A stretch of DNA of 64,000 bases from the NCBI GenBank assembly GCA_014607495.2, contig CP053153.1:8432001-8496000 (forward strand), in the 5' to 3' direction. This DNA comes from Carposina sasakii (lineage: Eukaryota > Arthropoda > Insecta > Lepidoptera > Carposinidae). The translations under genes were made by a program, and so were the position numbers. The notes beneath the pieces were generated by a model, which made no database searches, had not been told where the DNA came from, and saw only the letters and a list, made by a program, of their open reading frames with translations. Numbering within the stretch: position 1 is the stretch's first letter; each line of letters opens with the position of its first letter. Below are positions 33,924 to 45,711 of the stretch, in pieces.

Positions 33924-36900
33924 CTGCGAACAAAACTAATCTTTTTAGGGTCCTATTAAATTAGACTAGTTTATTATTCTTATGTATTTGCAGACTAAAT
34001 AAATATCTGTAACATTATGACGATTAGTGCATTACAAACCGTGGTTATATTCATGTTTTCCTTACTAATCTCGGATTTGTTATACAAGCAGAAATTAATT
34101 TACACAAGTAGACTTCTGTGAATTTCAAGTAACATTTTCATCTTTGATTTTGTATAACACATAATATAGTCGGCAATTTAATTTACATTGTGATATGTAA
34201 TTAGTGCTATTATTTATATTATCTAAACAATTTTATTATTCTAGCTCGATATTTTATGTTATATATTGTAAAATATTGTATCTACAAGACTACATAGGTA
34301 GTACCTACTTACCTACATTGTGTGAAACACATAATTCATTTACGGAAACAAATCCACCCCTACAGGATTAATCGAATATATTGCCCCGAGGACTTAACCC
34401 GAAAATTTCCATTTATCGAATGAATAGTAATGGCATCCTATGCATATTTCTTTACCCGTGTTTCTAAAACCTTTTCACAAAACGCGCAATCAAAGTTATA
34501 GAAATATAATTTTCACTTTTCAAAATAGCCATAGATCATAAGTGATAGTCATCAACATCAGCTTATCAGTCCACTGCTGGACGTAAACCTCCCCCAGGCT
34601 AGGTACTGTAGCCACAAGGCTACTGTCGTAAGGGAGTTAGTTAACAAAGTACTACCATCACTCACTCGAGTGCTCAAGGGAAATTTTACAATTCAGAATA
34701 CGAGCGTACGTAGTCCCAGCCACAATAACTTAAAAACTCTTTGCCCTACCCTGTACTCATAAGATAAGCAACCTTACGAAACCCTGTACCGACATAACGG
34801 ACATAGCTACAGCAAAAGTAAGGGTTGGCTATTTCTTAAGATTGCATGGTCGATCATCTCACCAAAAGGAAACCTTTCTACCCTAACTTTACATTATGAT
34901 TAGTGGATGCCCACGTCTTCGTACGCCAAAATTTTAGAAATCCCGTTAATTTCCGTTCCCGAGAGAAGTTCGGAAAATCCTTCCTTATCGCATACGTACG
35001 TCATATAAAGTTCCTTCAAGTTTTAGATTTGCGATCTGCAGTTCAGGATGTACGTTGATACATTAGTGATTCAAAAAAGTGATACAAATTGAGTTCTGAG
35101 TAGATACGAGTATGCGGTTGGGGTTAAATTCTATTATATATTAAGGGTTTTAGTAATTTTATCAGAATACCTTGAAATTTTCAATAGATTTTTCTTGGAT
35201 TTATGCTGTTGTAAGGCATAGCGAGATTCTCACTCGACTTTATTTTATAACTATAAACACAAAATGGTAGGTCTGGTGAGAATTAAGTAAATTCTGACAC
35301 ATAATAATATACCTATGAAGTTTTTAATCAGTACCGACGATTTGCATCATGTGACATACCTACTAGAGAAATCCCATATGAGTATGGGATATACAATATA
35401 TAGCATTGCCCACTATTTATTTATACGTTTATTATGATTTAGACATAAATAATATATTATTTAGACTTTATTTACCCAGATAGTATACAGGATGTAACAA
35501 AAGGGTATGTTAAGCGAAAAGCTACGTAATTAGCCCACTGTAGAGAACCTATCCACAAAATTTGAGACTCGAAATCATATGCTTATTTTTCCCGATAGTA
35601 TGGAGAATTTTTAAATATCTCAGGAATTTTCATACAATCTTGAAAAATAAACATGTGATTTCGAGTCTCAAATTTTGTGGATAGGTTCTCTACAGTGGGC
35701 TATTTACGTAGCTTTTCGCTTAACATACCCTTTTTGTTACACCCTGTATAGGTAGATAAATTCCTAAACCATCAATCTATGTTCGTTCATACATAATTAA
35801 AAATTAAACATGTAGGTAATGTTGAATCTTAAATTGTGTGGATTAGTTCTTAATACTTACCCATTTTTGTCACAACCTGTATATTGAAAGAACCTAAAAT
35901 AGCTCAAAACGATTGGAATACAAACCTGTATCCGATGTGTCCCGGACAAGAGTCAGAGAAAACTGTCGCTTGATAGGTCATCAGCATTGTGTCCGGTAAC
36001 TCTGAGTAGGAGAAACGAGTGTCGAACCTATGTAAAAGAAAAATAAATAAATAAAATTCGCTCTGCTCGCCTGTTTATCTATAAACCCTATTTATGTTAT
36101 CCCATAAAAAGGGTTCGCCCATTCCTTATGTTTCTTGTTTCAAGAAAACGTCTATAATGCAATATCATATACCGAGATATTTTGTATAGATAGGAAATTA
36201 TGTATAGTCTGTATAGACATTAATAGTTCTTAGGAACTAGATAGGCGGTAGGTAGATGTGCCACTATATGGTCAATATTCACCGGGCAGGGGGAGGTGAA
36301 GGGGGTGGGAGCTCATATTACTCTTTGGTAGGAGATGTACGTTGATTTGCTCCATTAAATTAACAAAGCTTCCGTTTTACAATACTTGAAGAATCTAAAA
36401 AAAATCGAATAAATTTATGTGCGTAATTAAACAAATACGAGTACATACGTAAAATTTCTTAGATGGTGATCCGTAGTCTTTAAGATATATTCTACGTTGC
36501 TTGAGGAAATAACATTTCAAAAGCATGTTTTTAAATTACCTGTCTAAACCCCATCCCAATGCTGTGACTACAGTGCCTTGTCGGTTAGAAGCGAATGGGT
36601 GGGTCATTAAAGTTACTGGTGTCCATATGTTACAAGCCGATGACATGGAGTTGGAGACTTGCACAAGCCCTGATATACAAAAAAAAAGAATATAATTTGT
36701 CATTCAGAAATGAATACTTTGAGTAAAAATCTAGGAAAAGCCGGGAATTATTTCCTATTTTTTATTGTGTAATATAATAAATAGGTAAACTTTGATTGTT
36801 TCTTTCTTTGTTTATTTGTAGCGAACAGGCTCTGCAACTACTGGACCGATTTCAAAAATTCTTTCACTGTTAGAATCCTTATTAGACCTGAGTGAACATA

Positions 36901-39224
36901 GGCTATAAGAGTTTCGCAAAACAACTGAGCTGGAACAAATGCGAATTCGATAACAAAAAAAAGAACAAATAAAAAAATTTGGTATGTATGTTCGTTAGGA
37001 AGTGTGAGGAAGTACTAAGAACGAATTTCCCGAAATTCCTACGGAAACGGGACAGACGGGAATTCCAAATTTATACAAAAACTACTTGACACATAATGAT
37101 AAAATTTGGCATGTATGTTCGGTAGGGAGTGTGAGGAAGCACTGAGATCGTATTTCTCTAAACTCCCACCGGAACGGTACAAACGGGAATTCCATCCAAA
37201 TTAGTCTAGTCTATTAATGAAATAGAAAAAGTGGTCATAGATAGCGGGAAAAGAAAAAACTTATAAGTATGTTATAGGGAAATTGTTACCTGTTGTTAAG
37301 AAAAGGGAATCATTCCTTACCAATATTATACAGTTGTCTTCTAATTCTGTCCCTGCGATGAAAGTTCGGATGAACAACGCTATACTTAACGTAGGCAATG
37401 TGTTCTGGTATTCGCCAGCTATCTCCACAGTAGGCGACGTATGCTGACCGTTTCACTGACAACGAACTGTGATGCTTATGATGTCGCGCGAGGCAAGATC
37501 CAGATACTATTAGCCAATGAGAACTGATGCCAGCGGCATCACATCGTACCTGATTTTAATAAAAACGAAATTGGTAATTATTTTAAATTTAACTCCAACA
37601 ATATGTATAAATATCAATTACTAGGGATTCGCCCCGGTTTTGCACGGGTGTAATGTCCTTGCACGTTGAGAAAGTTGCAGACGGCCGCTATAGTATTTTT
37701 CAAATTTTTCTCTCCATAGGAACCATTCTCATACTTTAAGGAATATTCTAAAAAAAGAATTTGCGAAATCGGTTCAGATGTTCTCGAGATCTGTGCTTAG
37801 CAACACATTCAGTGATTTTTTTTTTATTATAGAAAGAAGAAGATAGATTACTTTATACTTACTTGATAAGGTTCATAGATGTAAACTGCGACAAAGGGAT
37901 ACTGATACCATGAGGTCCGGCTCTGGTTAAAATCGGGACTATTAGAATAGTTTACAGCTATTACTTTAGGTTCAGCATTTATTTTATCGGTGTAAGCATT
38001 ATATTCTTCTTGATCATTTAATGTAGTTGTACTCAGAATATCCACAGATTCCAGTCTACTTACAGAGTTGAGACTATGTAAAGGCTCCGTTGTTTCATAA
38101 TACTTTGATCTATTTTTCCTCTTACCAAAACAGTCTTCAAATTCTTTTGAAAAGTCATCAAACCTTGACTTTTTTGTACTTCATTGTTTTCTCCAACGGT
38201 TTTCCTGTCATACATTTCAAAAAACTTTATTCTATCATAAACCGTGGTTAATTCCTTATTTGTATTAAAATTAAAACTTGTTGCAATAGTTTTTGTTTCC
38301 GCAGAACTCGAAGTGCTCCTCATAGTTGTATTATCAGTGTTTTTTCTTTTATTTTTTAACGGATATCTCCTGTGCATTTTCGTTGGGTTGGAAGTGGTAG
38401 GATTATTTTTAAATTCATGTATAAATAAATCTAACCATTTGTTTTCTTTACTTTGAGGAGTTCTATTCGTTCTTGCTTGATTTAATCGGGTTTGCGACAA
38501 TTTTAGTCTCTGTTGCGTTGTGGAAAATTTCAGCTGTGACTTAAGTGGTACCTTACTTGTTCTTACTTTGCGTATATGTGTTTTAGTTTGTGAAGTTATA
38601 GGCCGCGATGAAAGTACCTCTCTGATTTTATGAATATGATTATTTGTCTGAAAACCCATTGGCGGAGATAACTTAATTTGATTTTTCATACTAGAGTCCC
38701 TGCGTTTAAATCGTTCATCATTTTACATCTAAATCTATATAAGAAAATTCTATAAAACTTGGTGAAGGCGATTGTTTGAATGAATGTAGAGTTCGTTGAC
38801 TTGCCCTGGTAAACGGCATCCCAATATAATGTGAGCTTGTCATTCTAAATTGCTTAATTTCGTCTGGTTTAGTAGTTTTATCGCCATTCTTATCATTAAT
38901 ATCCTGATTTGTTTTTATTATTTTCATACCAATTTTTTCATTTCGTTTTTGTAGAATACTATCGAATTGCCATAATGCTTCTGTTCTACGATTTCGGATT
39001 GGTGTTTTATAATTATTATTTGTAAATTGGTAAACATATCCTGAACCATTTTGCCAATATAAATTACTGCTAGTACTAATTTTGTTTTGATGAGGAAACT
39101 TGTACTTCAAAGCTACGAGGAACTGCCCACATGGTTCTTTATTGCAAATGTATGCATCTTGAAATTTATTACCACAAGTTGAAGTTATAAGGAAAATAAA
39201 GAAATGTATGATTAGTTTGGCCAT
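33782..39224 (-). CDS. Serine protease homolog (inactive S1 domain), minus strand, frame-broken
   Basis: Exons on the minus strand: 39224-37863, 37549-37321, 36669-36540, 36027-35926 and 33923-33782, all with GT-AG sites and matching phases (0, 1, 2, 2, 0). The N-terminus MAKLIIHFFIFLITSTCG is a signal peptide. A long Asn/Lys/Thr-rich region of about 350 residues follows, then an S1-like fold. His of TAAHC is replaced (IVSGSCL), Asp is replaced by Asn (LYNIGLV), and the GDSGGP region reads NDLVHGGLL, so it should be catalytically dead. Exon 1 is broken twice: at an A4 run (minus strand; T-run 38721-38724) and an A6 run (38170-38175). This is either a recent pseudogene or consensus errors. Non-catalytic homologs often act as cofactors in immune or developmental protease cascades; the role here is unknown. 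Confidence 0.75.
33924..35925. other. Homolog intron 4
   Basis: Holds a SINE-like core (34562-34600, CAGTCCACTGCTGGACGTAA), a decayed RTE-like piece (34893-34990) and the second full palindromic MITE (35484-35750). Otherwise AT-rich. Confidence 0.5.
35484..35750. mobile_element. Palindromic MITE family B, full copy 2
   Basis: Starts TATACAGGATGTAACAAAAG and ends CTTTTTGTTACACCCTGTAT plus A. The two halves are close inverses. It matches 8981-9248 along its whole length. Confidence 0.78.
35926..36027 (-). CDS. Homolog exon 4
   Basis: Acceptor TTTTACATAG, donor TACAG|GTTTGT. It encodes a segment ending VFSDSCPGHIGYR, matching the loop with the conserved Cys between GWG and the Ser region. Confidence 0.75.
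36540..36669 (-). CDS. Homolog exon 3: degenerate Asp region and GWG
   Basis: Acceptor GTATATCAG, donor GACAG|GTAATT. It encodes GLVQVSN and VVTALGWGLD. The preceding residue pair is NI where active enzymes have DI, so the Asp is lost. Confidence 0.78.
36670..37320. repeat. Homolog intron 2 with a tandemly duplicated RTE-like 3' piece
   Basis: Near 36975-37060 and 37082-37195 the same roughly 100-bp text recurs (TATGTATGTTCGTTAGGAAG / CATGTATGTTCGGTAGGGAG, then GGGAATTCC). It is preceded by CTACTGGACCGATTTCAAAA, typical of RTE-type 3' regions. Confidence 0.5.
37321..37549 (-). CDS. Homolog exon 2: degenerate His region
   Basis: Acceptor TTAAAATCAG, donor ATTG|GTAAGG. It encodes VRCDAAGISSHWLIVSGSCL, where S1 proteases carry TAAHC, and ends YNI before the expected Asp position. 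Confidence 0.8.
37621..37705 (-). repeat. RTE-like fragment in homolog intron 1
   Basis: ACTAGGGATTCGCCCCGGTT, TTGCACGGGTGTAATGTCCT and GAAAGTTGCAGACGGCCGCT resemble 4812-4893 closely. Confidence 0.5.
37863..39224 (-). pseudogene. Homolog exon 1: signal peptide and low-complexity region, two frame breaks
   Basis: ATG at 39224-39222. The frame runs to a stop at 38718 and resumes one base shifted (from about 38720 to 38175). It shifts again at the A6 run to the frame ending YPFVAVYIYEPYQ, where donor CAA|GTAAGT leads to the next exon. Each shift lies in a homopolymer and each needs only one base. Confidence 0.7.
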
Positions 39225-39633
39225 GTTTGGAACTAACCAAAACTTAAATATTCACATTACTTAGTAATTAACACATTTCAGGTTTTGACACTGGAATATT
39301 ATAATAATGTATATGCAAATTTTACTGAATTATTTTATGTGTAACATGGATAAATGATATTATTTAATTTTACTATCAAAAAGTGAGGTTATAAATTTAT
39401 TATCAATCATTTTATCTATTGTGATTTGATTTTAATTGTTGCCAATGTCAACTTCATTTAAAAATATATATTTTTTTGTTTATTCTCCATTCTCCTAAAG
39501 CTAGATACTCTATGCTTTATAGTACTCAGCGTACACTTGGTAAATTCTAAAACGCAATACCTACACACTGAGCTCGCTGGGCCGCTGACACAGCCAGCCG
39601 ACACAGCCAGCCGACACAGCCCGGCAGTCTATA

Positions 39634-39965
39634 CAGGGTGTTTTTCGTTGCCACCCTTAACGAAGAGTACATACTTTATACATAAGATAAAGTAAGTTTA
39701 CGCCAAAAAAATGCTGGGAAACGATGTAAATTTTTTTGATTTTTTTTTAATAACTTAAACGGGCGAAATTTATAGTGTCTAGTGTTTATGTTAGTTTTTT
39801 CATAGACAGATATTAATTATTTCTCGTGAAAAAATCTTGCTACGCGCGTCTATGAGCTTTTATGCAGAAAAACACAGTCTATTTACTCAACTTTAGACCC
39901 TAATATCTTGGGAACTAGACACTTTCCAGGTATGCTTCCATGGAGAAAAATGATCGTGATTGTTA
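39634..39965 (+). repeat. CACCCTGT-ended repeat family A, copy 3
   Basis: TACAGGGTGTTTTTCGTTGC, CACCCTTAACGAAGAGTACA, TGCTGGGAAACGATGTAAAT and GCTTCCATGGAGAAAAATGA. It is truncated at the right compared with 10925-11310. Confidence 0.65.
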
Positions 39966-40937
39966 AAGAAATTATTACTTCAGCATTCAAAAATGTTTCA
40001 CAATACAGCCAAACAGAAAAACAAAGTGTGTTTTATTATGTTGTATCTATGTAAGTGTAAGTGTGGTAGTGTGTTTTTGTACTTACACCGACAGATGTAC
40101 AGGAAATTACCTAGGGACAAAATTAGAAAACCTACAATCCTTCAGCGTGTCCTAACTGACCGAACAGCCCTAACACCCTAAAGTCCTAGCAGGCCCTAGC
40201 CTTATCTATATGGTTTAAAATATATAAATAAGTACGGGATATCTGTGCCTATGAGACCTAAGGTCACAGACGGAAAGTGGGAAGGAAAAAGGGGTGTGCG
40301 TACTAGGTGCAATGTACACACGGATGGATTTCTCACAGCCGGTCAAGTAGACTCACAAGACCGTGGTTAGGCTAAGGGTGTCTTGGCCACAGTGAGGGGA
40401 TGCCGTAATTTATGAACTGGTCCTCTGCTCATTTACATAAACTGGGAACTTCACTGCTCATCCAGGCAAGCTGGGGACCTCTTTACTCATCCAGGCTAGG
40501 CTGGGAACTTCTTGGTACACGGGACTCGGCCGGAGATGAGTGAGACACGCTTCTTAGTTGACGAGTGGTTTATTACAATAAAATTAAAACTATTTATACA
40601 ATTTACACCTATACACACAAACAAATATTTTTCTACACGTGGTCTTAAATCTATATCTCAGCTGATCTAGTAATCTAGTTAAAATTTGACTGACACATGT
40701 TGTTGTCGTCGTTTTGGTTACGGCTAGTCAGCCATTTTTGGAGATTACGCCGTCTTGTAGGGTTCCTCGGTGCATGTTCATTGGTTCCGTGAACAGGTAC
40801 AGTATTAATTAACAACAGAATAATATGCCGGACTTTTCGGTGCTAGAATTTGATCACGTATCTCACTTTTGTAAAGAGTTAAAATGGCTCCCGATTCGTT
40901 TTAGCCGGAATACTCATTTATTAACACTCCTTTTTTA

Positions 40938-41412
40938 AATTTTAAATTATCACCTTTCTCCGTTATATCTCAGTGAGCGCTTTAAATATCTCTTTTCAAG
41001 AGATCGGCCTCTCCGATCCAATACGGCATCACTGCTACAAACTCCCCGATTTAATTCTGGGGCTTTTGGGTATTCTTTCTCGGTTCGGGCGGTTAAGCTC
41101 TGGAATGAAACGTGGACACGGATAAAGATTGTCGCACTGTTGGCACATTTAGGGAAAAGCTGAAGAATCACTACCTGTCCATTATTTGAATATGCTGTCA
41201 TTTGTTTCTCTCCTTTTTTTCTGAATGTAGTTTTGTAGTTTCTTTGAATTTGTTTTAATTGCACATGTTACCCTGTTGTTAACAATTTCTCTTTACTTGC
41301 TTGGCTTGCTGGAAGAGATCTCTGGTAGAGATAAGCTTGCCATTGTACATGCATCTCTTCTTTAATGCTGTATGCCATATTTCTTTTTGTGTATGTGCAA
41401 TAAAGAATAAGA
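40938..41412 (+). pseudogene. LINE (CR1/Jockey-like) 3' fragment with the end of ORF2
   Basis: The plus frame from about 40947 reads LSPLYLSERFKYLF, RSNTASLLQTPRFNSG and FSVRAVKLWNE, the C-terminal region of reverse transcriptase ORFs in CR1/Jockey-type LINEs. A frame break after WNE and a stop follow. The 3' untranslated end (GGAAGAGATCTCTGGTAGAG, GCAATAAAGAATAAGAATAT) matches 9620-9746. Confidence 0.65.
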
Positions 41413-42310
41413 ATATAATTTCATATCGCATTTCTCTTTTGAAAAGGAATTCCAATAGGTAAGTGGGGAATTCAATCGTTAGGGCCACTCCTTTAGCTAT
41501 GAATCGAAGATCTGATAATTTAAATAATTTCTGACATTTCAGGCACTATAATATAGCTTCGTGAGCGTGAGTGCTAACCTCAGAACAATGACTAAAGCAT
41601 AGAAAGAGCTTTATGACATTTATACATAGATATTAAAAGCGTACAAGCGTACCCTGTCTTAGACATCATACGGTAAAATCTCAGGGTAAAATGCAAATTG
41701 CGATAAACAAAGTCATAGACAAAAACTTGACACGTTATGTAGCTTTTCAACTTAGTATCATGATCAAAAGGTAGCCAAGGAACCTTTGACTATGGATCTA
41801 ATAGACAGACAGCTAGCGTGCCGCCGATAGGGACGGAATATTTTGTCTATGGATAGAACTGATAGAGAAGATAGAAATTTAGGGTTACCAGTAATGGGAA
41901 AAGTGCCCAATCACTTGCGATGTACCTATCTTATTTAGCTTACATTTCGAGAAGAACCTTCTGCTTACAAAGTATCAGAAGGCCGATCGCGCTAAACGAT
42001 GTTTTTACTTTTCAACTGAACGTTTTTGGTTATGCTTTAGCCTTGATGTGACTGTTCATTTGAGTTTTAGATATTTTCAACGTCTCACTTCTACTTTAAA
42101 CGTTGTCAAAATTCTTCGCGATACTAAATTTGCATAACAACAGTGGTTCAGCTTTGGTAAATACGTTCAACAATAGCGCGATTGTCCGCCTAGGGTCTCT
42201 TGAAGGTGTTGCGAGATCACCAGTAACCTTTAAAGTTAACATCGTGTTTGAACTTTTACTATTAACAAGAAATAGAGACAATGTATAGTCGATTCTGACA
42301 GTCACACTTA

Positions 42311-42529
42311 AGGTTCGAGCACACCGGATGCGTGTGCGTGCACGTAAGCGTAGACGTATACGTATCTCTGAGTTGTAATGTATGGAACTGTATAGGCACG
42401 GGCAGACCAGATGCGTATGCGTAGACGTAAGCATAGACGTCAAGCGGTGACAGTTCTATACATTTAACTCAGAGGTACGTGTACGTCTACGCTTACGTGC
42501 ATGCATACGCAACCGGTGTGCTCGAGCCT
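42311..42529. mobile_element. Harbinger-like MITE, 219 bp, TTA duplication (left copy)
   Basis: Ends AGGTTCGAGCACACCGG and CCGGTGTGCTCGAGCCT; TTA at 42308-42310 and 42530-42532. Inner words ACGTAAGCGTAGACGTATAC and its inverse continue the fold, and a second inverted pair (CTCTGAGTT / AACTCAGAG) lies inside. The same element is at 46348-46566 because of the block duplication. Confidence 0.8.
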
Positions 42530-42739
42530 TTAAATATATACTCAAATTCAATCCAATTTAAATAATGTATATAAAATAAATAATCTTTTTAAGAAACAGT
42601 CTTTATTACCTAAATATGTTACATATTAATTCCAACGGAAAATATTTACATGTAATACTTGTTTGTCTTTCCTGTAAGTAAAAATTATAAATCAATTTCA
42701 TATTTTACTATGGTTTTTTATGTAGGTAGATCAGAACGA

Positions 42740-43040
42740 ATATTCAGAAGGGTATGTTGAGATGATTTGGGCATGTGGAGAGGATGAGTGTAAGTAGACT
42801 GACAAAGAAAGTGTACGACGGAAGAGTGGATGGAAGGGTTGGAAGGGGAAAACCTCGCTGGACCTTCACCGATCAAATTGTTGAAATTCTAGAGAAAGGT
42901 CAGGTCAAGAGTACCCTAAACCGACGAGCGCGCATGAAGATTATCATGAAAGTAGATGAAGCGAAAGAGGTGTGTCATGATCGTAGCAAATGGAGAACCG
43001 TGATCTCTGCCTACCCCTCCGGGAAAGAGACGTGATTTTT
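42740..43040 (+). pseudogene. LINE reverse-transcriptase C-terminal tail (left copy)
   Basis: Frame 42775-43035 encodes MERMSVSRLTKKVYDG, GRGKPRWTFTDQI, KGQVKSTLNRRARMK and DRSKWRTVISAYPSGK. This is the conserved tail of non-LTR retrotransposon ORFs frequent in insects (GRGRP..KGQVKS..RR..DR..W..V.AYPSG). No reverse transcriptase core remains. It is followed by a TATGTATGTA simple tail. Confidence 0.7.
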
Positions 43041-43380
43041 ATGTATGTATATGTATGTAGGTATATTTCTGCGTCTCCTACAAGTAGGTCTGTTAACGTT
43101 TGTATTGGTTCCAAGTTCCAATGAAATAAAATTATTTCTTGCAAGTGGGCTTTAACATGTTTATAGAACATCGTATTGCATTTTTATTTTATAATTCACA
43201 TTTTTCAAATTACCCGTAATAGCTCTAATAATTTGCAGGGAAATTTGTGACGGAAACCTAGCAACATTAAACAAAATATATTTTAAGGTTATAAATATTT
43301 CGATATGATGTTTTTGATTCAGTATTTATTGAAACTTATTACTTCACGTGAAATAACATTAGCAATACATTTCGGCATTA

Positions 43381-44128
43381 TGTAAAAATACTATTAGCTA
43401 CAGGAATATAATAAAAAGAATGTCATAGTTATTAATGTATTCTTATATTTCACATTTACCACTGGTGATTCAAAAACGTCTACGACCATGGAGAAGAAAC
43501 ATCCAGAAACTCTATTGGACATATTATCTTTCTAAATTAGTTAATTAACTAGTATATGTTACTTAACTAAAAATATTTAAAATATATAAATTCAAAGAAA
43601 TTCCTTGTGTAAGGTATGAAACCAATACACGGCTATTAGCTACATATCAATAATTGACACTTTTAATAAGGATGCCTATGATTTACACCGATTTAATAAG
43701 TAAAATAATTCGAGGAGGAATGGCATCCGTGTATATGTTAAACAACTATATATAAATCTATAAATCAGATTAACCTAATCATTTACAGATCTTAATTTAC
43801 ATTTTAACAACAAAATATAACTAAATACTTATCTTGTACAATAATAATTCACTTATTCTGTCTTATATTCAACCTCCAGCAATGGCGCCAGACCGAAAGT
43901 GCCATTTTTTTATATTTTTTTTAAATATCTACAGGCAAAATCCTAACGTCATTTTGTTCGTGCTGCCAGGTATCGGTTAAAATATCCTTATTTATTTTAC
44001 ATTAAATTAAACAATCGATTCTTATTAAACTTAAATTTCCACTTATTATGCGCTATATTTATCTTTAATCCTCATGTATTTCATTTCCAATCACCTGCTC
44101 CAGCCATCGATGACACAATATCATAACA
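43381..44128 (-). repeat. Degraded extra copy of the element II LTR
   Basis: Matches 47418-48173 but is about 8 bases shorter through scattered single-base losses, and is preceded by the same ATTA. It belongs to the duplicated block. Confidence 0.8.
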
Positions 44129-44297
44129 ATCGTCCATCCTGACACTATTTGCGTCCCTGCAAATAAGATTAGCAATAATTTTATCAGTGCTGATGACGAG
44201 AAAGAGGTAGGCAGACCGTTTGCAATATCATTACTACTATTACTTATATAGAATATACTAAGAGATAGTTAGATATCAATCTGTACTTCAAAACAAT

Positions 44298-45023
44298 CGT
44301 TACCAATGGGTAGCTGTCCCTAGATCAATCGAATTACAAAATCGAATGAACTGAACTGAATTAATAACTAAGTTCAATCGTTACCAATAGGCAACGGCCC
44401 AGCGATAAGATATATTCTGAATAAGCAAGTCCTTAATACTCGACAAATTGCATTGACATAAAGAAACCATAAGAGTAATAAATAGACCAATTCCATTCGT
44501 TACTAGTATGTAACGGCACAGAGATAACTATATAATTGTGCGTAAATTAATATCAATCATTACCAACAAGTAATGGCCCAGTGATAAGGTAAGTAAACCA
44601 GTTACATTCGTTACTAGTCGGTAACGGCCCAAAAATGATGTGAATTATAATGCCAAATTAAACGGTTACATTCGTTACTTTCATTAGGTAACGGCGCAAA
44701 GATAATGTATAATACCAAGTTAGTCGGATACATTCGTTACCTTCATTAGATAACGGCCCAAAGATAATGTAGTCAATAACAACAAGTTAATCCGTTACAT
44801 TCGTTACCTCCATTAGATAACGGCCCATAGATAATGTAGTAATTAACAATAAGTTAATCTGTTACATTCGTTACCTTCATTAGATAACGGCCCATAGATA
44901 ATGTAGTAATTAACAACAAGTTAATCCGTTACATTCGTTACCTTCATTAGATAACGGCCCAAAGATATTTAATTAATAACAAGTCAATCAGTTACATTCG
45001 TTACCTTCATTAGATAACGGCCC
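44298..45023 (-). repeat. Hairpin-repeat array, left copy of the element II array
   Basis: Same succession of CGTTAC..GTAACGGCCC units as 48341-49067. See that entry. Confidence 0.8.
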
Positions 45024-45275
45024 AAAGATATGAAGAAAGATACACTTAAATGAACTATGACATTCACACTCGATATTCTTTCGTTATTTTTTTATTATTT
45101 ATTATTACCTTATTACCTTCGAGAAGGTCAATCAATTCTTATTATTGACATCGCTATCACTTGATCCTTATGCACACTGATGTTAAATCTTCTTATTGCG
45201 TCAGAAGCGACTACAGCAGTAATTTCTTGTACCCTTTCATCCCTTTCATAGCCGTTATAGCGTATCTATCATTTC

Positions 45276-45664
45276 CTAGGCACTTAGTAACTTTATATGG
45301 ACCACTAACTTTTCTTTAAGTTTTCGTCTAACATCCTTAGTACCAGTATCAGACTTTTTCCATAATACTAAATCATTAACTTTATGTTTTATAGGCTTTT
45401 TGTGCTTAGCATCAAATCTCTTCTTCATTTTGATGGCGGTTTTCTCAATGTTTCGACCTGCTTCCCTAAGATTGTTATTTGAAATTTGGTCACTATCCAA
45501 AACATTTTCTTCCAGACCTTGTAACAAACCTCGCTTCGCTTTGAACATGAGCCTGTATGCACTAAATCCTGTGGTCGAATTATTGTATTATTTAAGCCCC
45601 AAGTTACTTCCCTAAACAAGAATCCCAATCTCTTTCTTCGCTTGTACTTTTATTGATTGCTTCT
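45276..45664 (-). pseudogene. Truncated integrase C-terminus in the duplicated block
   Basis: The minus strand encodes FKAKRGLLQGLEENVLDSDQ and DLVLWKKSDTGTKDVRRKLK, the same as the element II integrase end, but with missing bases that break the frame (for example near 45300 and 45590). It stops abruptly at the junction. Confidence 0.75.
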
Positions 45665-45711
45665 ACTTTAAACGAAATTGTATTAGGCGTTACAATTCGG
45701 AAGTTCAAACA

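Larger units (their letters stand above)
39225..42089. other. Intergenic region left of the duplicated block
   Basis: Contains the 5' flank of the homolog gene and a 13-bp tandem repeat (39588-39625, three copies of CCGACACAGCCAG-like units). Family A repeat (39634-39965) and an imperfect tandem (40430-40515, GGGAACTTC..CATCCAGG) follow. A LINE fragment is at 40938-41412. 40520-40930 is unclassified. Confidence 0.5.
42090..45664 (-). repeat. Duplicated block, degraded left copy
   Basis: Offset of 4037 bases to 46127-49731. The first 1.29 kb (flanking genomic DNA) looks identical to the right copy. From 43381 on (LTR, hairpin array, end of pol) single-base losses accumulate, and 45030-45230 is badly scrambled. 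It ends inside integrase and is followed by a palindrome. This is either a real segmental duplication or an assembly artefact. Confidence 0.8.

Noticed and set aside
40220..40830. Possible solo LTR (GTTTATTACAATAAAATTAA and nearby tandem repeats)
   Set aside because: No TG..CA boundaries with flanking duplication and no second copy in the window; left unclassified.
42096..42443. Minus-strand 115-codon frame with Arg-rich text, also at 46133-46480
   Set aside because: It lies across the Harbinger-like MITE and flanking repeat DNA; the Arg-rich text comes from ACG-rich inverted repeats.
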